9,161 nt of DNA, from contig CAYQOU010000103.1 of the NCBI GenBank assembly GCA_964419255.1, forward strand, positions 1 through 9,161. Direction: 5' to 3'. This document shows, piece by piece, positions 5,781-9,161 of the stretch; the stretch's first letter is position 1; each line of letters opens with the position of its first letter. This DNA comes from CAZPHU01 sp964419255. GTDB taxonomy: Bacteria > Fibrobacterota > Chitinivibrionia > Chitinivibrionales > CAYFVL01. Made by a program: the position numbers and the translations under genes. The notes beneath the pieces were generated by a model. That model made no database searches, was not told the DNA's origin, and saw only the letters and a program-made list of their open reading frames with translations.

Positions 5781-7706
5781 CTACTTCTTATCTTCATCAA
5801 CAACCTCATAATCTGCATCAACCGCACCCGATTTTTCTTCGCGAGCCCGTTGGGAATGAGGCTGCTGACTCTCATCTCCGCTATCCTGCTCCCGGGCTCC
5901 CTCATGGGTATATGCCTGCTCCGCCATCCGGTGGGATTCCTTGCTCAAGGCCTCCATGGCCGACTTAATCTCCGCGGTATCTCCATTCCTGATAGTGTCT
6001 TTGAGTGAATCTACGGCTGACTGTACAACCGACTTCTGATCGGCGGGAATTTTGTCGCCGAGTTCCCTCAGACTCTTCTCGGTCTGATATACCAACTGGT
6101 CAGCCTGATTCCTGACCTCCACCTTCTCCCGCTCGCGTTTGTCGCTTTCCGCGCTGGCCTGAGCATCCTTTACCATTTTTTGTATCTGCTCCTCCGACAA
6201 GCCGCTTGAACTTTCGATCCGTATCTCCTGCTCCTTTCCGCTCGCCTTATCCTTGGCACTCACGGTCAAAATTCCGTTTGCATCCAGGTCGAACGTTACC
6301 TCGATTTGAGGCATACCACGTGGTGCAGGCGGAATCCCTACCAGATCGAATTTACCTAGCAGCCGGTTATGTGCCGCCATCTCGCGTTCGCCCTGGTAGA
6401 CCATGATCGAAACGGCTGTCTGATTATCCTCCGCAGTGGAAAAGATCTGACTCTTCTTTGCCGGAATAGTGGTGTTTCGCTCAATCAGCTTTGTCATCAC
6501 CCCGCCTAATGTCTCAATACCCAGAGACAGTGGGGTGACGTCCAGGAGAAGCACATCCTTGACCGATTGGTCGCCCGACAAAATCGCCCCCTGAATGGCC
6601 GCCCCTATCGCGACTACTTCATCCGGATTGACTCCCTTGTGAGGGGCCTTTCCGAAAAGCTTCTCTACCCTGTTTTGCACTGCGGGAATGCGTGTGGAGC
6701 CTCCCACCAGAATAATCTCGTCAATATCATCTGCCTTAAGCTGTGCATCCGAGAGTGCCTTTTGAACCGGCAAAGCGGTGCGTTCAATCAGATGGTCCAC
6801 CAGGGATTCGAATTTGGATCGGGTTATGGTCATGTCCAAATGACGCGGCCCCGAGGCATCAGCGGTGATGAAGGGAAGATTAACCGTTGACTGCATCGCC
6901 GTGGACAGTTCGCATTTTGTTTTCTCTGCGGCTTCCTTTAGCCTCTGCAGAGCCATCCGATCCTGGCGCAGATCGATAGCGTTTTCTCTTTTGAACTCAT
7001 CGGCTATATAGTCGATAAGCACCTGATCGAAATCATCTCCACCCAGATGGGTATCGCCATTTGTCGACTTTACTTCAAACACCCCCTCACCGATTTCTAA
7101 AATCGAGATGTCGAATGTTCCACCACCAAGATCGAATACTGCAATCTTCTCGGATTGCTTCTTTTCCAACCCGTAGGCCAGTGATGCCGCGGTCGGTTCG
7201 TTTATGATTCGTTTCACCGTGAGTCCGGCAATACGCCCGGCGTCCTTGGTGGCCTGACGCTGCGCATCGTTGAAATAGGCGGGAACCGTGATGACCGCAT
7301 CGGTGACCTCATGGCCAAGGTAGTCTTCTGCTGCTTTCTTCAGGTTCTGCAGAATCATGGCTGAAATCTCCGGCGGGGTGTACTCTCTGCTTCCGGCCTT
7401 TACTTTCACCAGGTCATTGGCCGCACCTACCACCTTGTACGGGACTATTTTCTCCTCCGTTTCCACCTCACTATGGCGCCGTCCCATGAATCGCTTGATC
7501 GAAAATACGGTGTTTTCCGGGTTAGTAATAGCCTGCCTCCTGGCAATAGAGCCAACCAGTTTTTCTCCATTTTTGCTGAAAGCCACCATAGAGGGCGTGG
7601 TGCGGCCACCATCGGCGTTGGGAATAACCACCGGTTTACCGCCTTCCATCACCGACACACATGAGTTGGTGGTTCCAAGATCGATTCCTATAACTTTGCT
7701 GGACAT
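5781..7706 (-). CDS. dnaK: Molecular chaperone DnaK (Hsp70)
   Basis: The 641-residue ATP-driven chaperone is complete and of usual length. The ATPase domain (1-383) has IGIDLGTTNS (residues 6-15), VITVPAYFND (138-147), INEPTAASLAYG (168-179), FDLGGGTFDIS (191-201) and ILVGGSTRIP (332-341). The allosteric linker DVLLLDV is at 384-390, then the substrate-binding domain with TPLSLGIETLGG and the helical lid (about 505-600). The tail ends DADYEVVDEDKK, like the E. coli DnaK tail. Residues 77-105 include the segment present in Gram-negative-type DnaKs. The ATG lies 7 nt after a perfect AGGAGG (7719-7714). The gene stands alone: a terminator follows, and no grpE, dnaJ or hrcA is beside it. No CIRCE operator is seen in the upstream gap; instead there is a sigma-54-type promoter, which would be unusual for dnaK. 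Confidence 0.99.
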   Translation of the reverse strand: MSSKVIGIDLGTTNSCVSVMEGGKPVVIPNADGGRTTPSMVAFSKNGEKLVGSIARRQAITNPENTVFSIKRFMGRRHSEVETEEKIVPYKVVGAANDLVKVKAGSREYTPPEISAMILQNLKKAAEDYLGHEVTDAVITVPAYFNDAQRQATKDAGRIAGLTVKRIINEPTAASLAYGLEKKQSEKIAVFDLGGGTFDISILEIGEGVFEVKSTNGDTHLGGDDFDQVLIDYIADEFKRENAIDLRQDRMALQRLKEAAEKTKCELSTAMQSTVNLPFITADASGPRHLDMTITRSKFESLVDHLIERTALPVQKALSDAQLKADDIDEIILVGGSTRIPAVQNRVEKLFGKAPHKGVNPDEVVAIGAAIQGAILSGDQSVKDVLLLDVTPLSLGIETLGGVMTKLIERNTTIPAKKSQIFSTAEDNQTAVSIMVYQGEREMAAHNRLLGKFDLVGIPPAPRGMPQIEVTFDLDANGILTVSAKDKASGKEQEIRIESSSGLSEEQIQKMVKDAQASAESDKREREKVEVRNQADQLVYQTEKSLRELGDKIPADQKSVVQSAVDSLKDTIRNGDTAEIKSAMEALSKESHRMAEQAYTHEGAREQDSGDESQQPHSQRAREEKSGAVDADYEVVDEDKK

Positions 7707-7769
7707 AATCTAACCTCCTGTTGCTGTATTATCATTATTCTTTGATCGATATTTATGCATCACTAACTT

Positions 7770-7787
7770 TTGCAAGGGCTGTACCAA
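7770..7787 (-). promoter_or_regulatory. Sigma-54 (RpoN)-type promoter for dnaK
   Basis: On the minus strand the site reads TTGGTACAGCCCTTGCAA (7787-7770): TGGTAC, 5 bp, TTGCA. GG and GC are 12 bp apart. The only core departure is T for C in TGGCAC, a variant that occurs in known RpoN promoters. The implied start near 7760 gives a leader of about 54 nt. A sigma-70 reading with TTGCAA as -35 lacks a good -10 box at 16-18 bp. Confidence 0.7.
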
Positions 7788-7856
7788 CAATTGTCATTTT
7801 AAGAAAGAAGACTCCCGGTTAAAATTTATCTCTTATAGATCAGATGGTTACAGCTT

Positions 7857-7874
7857 TTGGCAATGTTGTTGCAC
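7857..7874 (+). promoter_or_regulatory. Sigma-54 (RpoN) promoter for the CDF transporter gene
   Basis: TTGGCAATGTTGTTGCAC has a full TTGGCA -24 box and a full TTGCA -12 box with 12-bp GG-to-GC spacing (7859 to 7871). Transcription should start near 7884, giving a leader of about 90 nt. It lies back to back with the dnaK sigma-54 site about 70 bp away. Confidence 0.78.
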
Positions 7875-7974
7875 GGTAATGATGCTGCCGCTGATGGCAG
7901 GGGAGTATTTGTGTTGTTACAGAAGAAAACATCCGCCGTTTCAGAGTGAAACAAAGCCGCTGTCGGAGTAAGAT

Positions 7975-8967
7975 ATGGCTCAACATCTACATCGACCTTT
8001 TTTTCAGCATAATGAGAGTCTCAGCGATCCTTCCGACGAGCATACCCATTCACATGCCCATAGCCACCAATATAAAGCCGCGGATAAAAAACGGTTGATG
8101 CTCTCGATAGTCATAACCGCTGTGGTCATGGGGGTGGAGATCATCGGGGGAATCATCTCAAACAGTATCGCCCTTATCAGTGATGCCGGACACATGTTTA
8201 CCCATGTTTTTGCCTTGCTGATAAGCTATACAGCCATCAGGCTGGCAGCAATGAAACCGTGTCATCACAGAACTTTCGGACTGTTTCGGGCCGAAGTCCT
8301 TGGGGCATTTGTCAACGGGATGTTTCTGATGGCGGCAACCGGTGTCATTTTCTACGAATCTGTAAAAAGGCTTATCGCCCCTGAACATGTGGAGTCCACA
8401 GAGATGTTTGTTATTGCGATTATCGGGCTGGCGGTCAACATCCTAACGATTATAATCCTGGAGGGATCACGCAAGGAGGATCGAAACATTCGTGCTGCGT
8501 TCATGCACATGATAGCAGATGCATTATCGTCGGTTGCGGTTGTTTTGGGGGCGGTAGTAATCCATTTTACCGGCTTTTACCTGATCGATCCGCTAATCGG
8601 TATACTCATTTCCATTCTTATAGTGACCTGGGCCTGGGGGGTAATCAAGGACAGTGGGCGGGTGCTACTGGAGATGACGCCGAAAGGCACAGACACCGAT
8701 ACAATAACCGAAGCAGTGCTTCAGGCGGATAGTAGAATCCATGGAATCGTGGATATGCATGTGGTTGAGATCACCAACGGCATGTACGATTTTTCGGCGC
8801 ATATCGTGTACGACTGCAAAACACTCCAGGAGGTAGCCTCTATTTCGGAGAAAATCCGTGAGGTTCTGGCACAACGGTTCAAAATAAATCACGCAACTAT
8901 AGAACCGGTGATTGAGGGTGGAACAGTTATGTCTGCAGGTAACTGCAGACCCACCTCAGACGAATAA
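7975..8967 (+). CDS. Cation diffusion facilitator (CzcD/ZitB-type) metal efflux protein with HxxxH site
   Basis: This 330-residue inner-membrane antiporter should export Zn2+ or a related divalent cation in exchange for protons. A His-rich N-terminus (HTHSHAHSH, residues 23-31) precedes six membrane segments at about 42-62, 64-90, 107-126, 143-163, 175-198 and 200-225. Family motifs include SNSIALISDAGHM (62-74), RTFGLFRAEVLGAFVNG (99-115) and DPLIG (205-209). The cytoplasmic metal-binding domain (about 235-315) has DMHVVEITNG and HATIEPV. The transport site of this family is HxxxD in segments 2 and 5. Segment 5 has it (H178, D182), but segment 2 reads H73-M-F-T-H77, with His in place of Asp (CAT at 8203-8205). 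The ATG follows GGAG by 6 nt. It is divergent from dnaK, with a sigma-54 promoter upstream and a terminator hairpin just downstream. Confidence 0.96.
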   Translation: MAQHLHRPFFQHNESLSDPSDEHTHSHAHSHQYKAADKKRLMLSIVITAVVMGVEIIGGIISNSIALISDAGHMFTHVFALLISYTAIRLAAMKPCHHRTFGLFRAEVLGAFVNGMFLMAATGVIFYESVKRLIAPEHVESTEMFVIAIIGLAVNILTIIILEGSRKEDRNIRAAFMHMIADALSSVAVVLGAVVIHFTGFYLIDPLIGILISILIVTWAWGVIKDSGRVLLEMTPKGTDTDTITEAVLQADSRIHGIVDMHVVEITNGMYDFSAHIVYDCKTLQEVASISEKIREVLAQRFKINHATIEPVIEGGTVMSAGNCRPTSDE

Positions 8968-9019
8968 AAACATTCGAGATCGGTAGCCTGCCGTCGGGAA
9001 GGCTACTCAATCTCGAATG
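8966..9019 (-). terminator. Rho-independent terminator of the right-edge acidic-tail gene
   Basis: A 10-bp outer stem pairs CATTCGAGAT (8971-8980) with ATCTCGAATG (9010-9019), and a 6-bp inner stem pairs GTAGCC (8983-8988) with GGCTAC (9001-9006). Read on minus, it ends in TTTTT (8970-8966), overlapping the stop codon of the CDF gene. The plus side has no T-tract, but the hairpin may also stop CDF transcription. Confidence 0.85.
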
Positions 9020-9058
9020 AACTCAGGAAATTGTTCCGGCCGATTATCGCCGGTATCC

Positions 9059-9161
9059 TCACTCCCATTCGTCTTCCTCTTCTTCCCACTCTTCATCTTC
9101 CTCCCAGTTTTCTTCATCCTCGTCCTCGTCGTCATCTTCCTCGTCATCTTCCTCGTCATCT
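9059..9161 (-). CDS. C-terminus of an unknown protein with a very acidic tail, partial
   Basis: Only the last 33 codons and a TGA (9061-9059) are in the window. Twenty-nine of the 33 residues are Asp or Glu; the others are one Asn and three Trp. The visible part begins with DDEEDDEED-type repeats and ends with Trp-punctuated ENWEEDEEWEEEEDEWE. The reading is supported by a strong minus-strand terminator 40 nt after the stop; the opposite strand and other frames offer no better alternative. The identity of the protein cannot be told from its tail. Such tails occur on chaperones, nucleic-acid-binding and secreted Ca-binding proteins, among others. The 12-bp repeat at the edge makes the tail length likely to vary. 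Confidence 0.7.
   Translation of the reverse strand, partial: DDEEDDEEDDDEDEDEENWEEDEEWEEEEDEWE
9131..9161. repeat. 12-bp tandem repeat running off the right edge
   Basis: GTCATCTTCCTC occurs at 9131-9142 and 9143-9154, and partially at 9155-9161. On the minus strand it encodes repeating D-D-E-E in frame with the acidic-tail gene. Confidence 0.9.

Noticed and set aside
7707..7974. CIRCE operator or sigma-32 promoter expected before dnaK
   Set aside because: No TTAGCACTC/GAGTGCTAA dyad is present. CTTGCAA followed by GATGCATAA only loosely resembles a sigma-32 promoter, and the same bases fit sigma-54 much better.
1..9161. CRISPR array, tRNA or rRNA gene, insertion sequence or phage gene
   Set aside because: No spaced repeats of CRISPR type, cloverleaf-like segment, transposase or integrase motif was seen on either strand.

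Overview
The window reads as ordinary bacterial chromosome with tightly packed genes on both strands and short, signal-rich intergenic gaps. The DnaK carries the extra segment in its ATPase domain (about residues 77-105) that is typical of Gram-negative-type DnaKs and missing from Bacillus-type ones. RsmE is of the 'ALPRPK...KSYWQS' type that I associate with deltaproteobacteria and similar phyla. At least three intergenic gaps hold textbook sigma-54 (RpoN) -24/-12 promoters. Together these suggest a diderm, sigma-54-using bacterium, perhaps of a deltaproteobacterial, Fibrobacterota or spirochaete-like lineage. The phylum cannot be fixed from this sequence.

Left part (1-1563). A minus-strand gene runs off the left edge. 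It encodes a membrane-anchored, coiled-coil protein that enters perfect 18-bp tandem repeats (hexapeptide EQQTQY) at the window end. A roughly 360-bp gap separates it from a plus-strand, stand-alone receiver-domain protein whose phospho-acceptor Asp is replaced by Ser. A 71-aa secreted protein follows, with its own sigma-70-like promoter and a strong terminator.

Middle (1783-5134). A plus-strand operon encodes a PDZ/radical-SAM/DUF512 protein, an RluB/RsuA-family rRNA pseudouridine synthase, and a YunC-family (DUF1805) protein with a TTG start. It ends at a probable bidirectional terminator and faces rsmE (16S rRNA m3U1498 methyltransferase) on the minus strand. Two of these genes modify rRNA, which suggests a ribosome-maturation neighbourhood.

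Right part (5135-9161). A 62-aa protein of unknown function is read from a near-consensus sigma-54 promoter. dnaK lies on the minus strand with its own terminator and no grpE or dnaJ beside it. It is divergent from a cation-diffusion-facilitator (zinc-type) efflux protein. The shared dnaK/CDF gap holds two back-to-back sigma-54 promoters, one for each gene. At the right edge a minus-strand gene enters with an extremely acidic, Trp-punctuated C-terminal tail (29 of 33 visible residues are Asp or Glu), ending in 12-bp tandem repeats.

The signal I would follow first is the set of three sigma-54 sites. They share TGGnA-n6-TTGCA with exact spacing, are all intergenic, and each points at the next start codon. 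They suggest that a chaperone, a metal exporter and an unknown small protein are under RpoN control. Next are the HxxxH (instead of HxxxD) metal site in the CDF transporter and the pseudo-receiver. Both window ends fall inside tandem repeats, as expected if the window is a contig broken at repeats.
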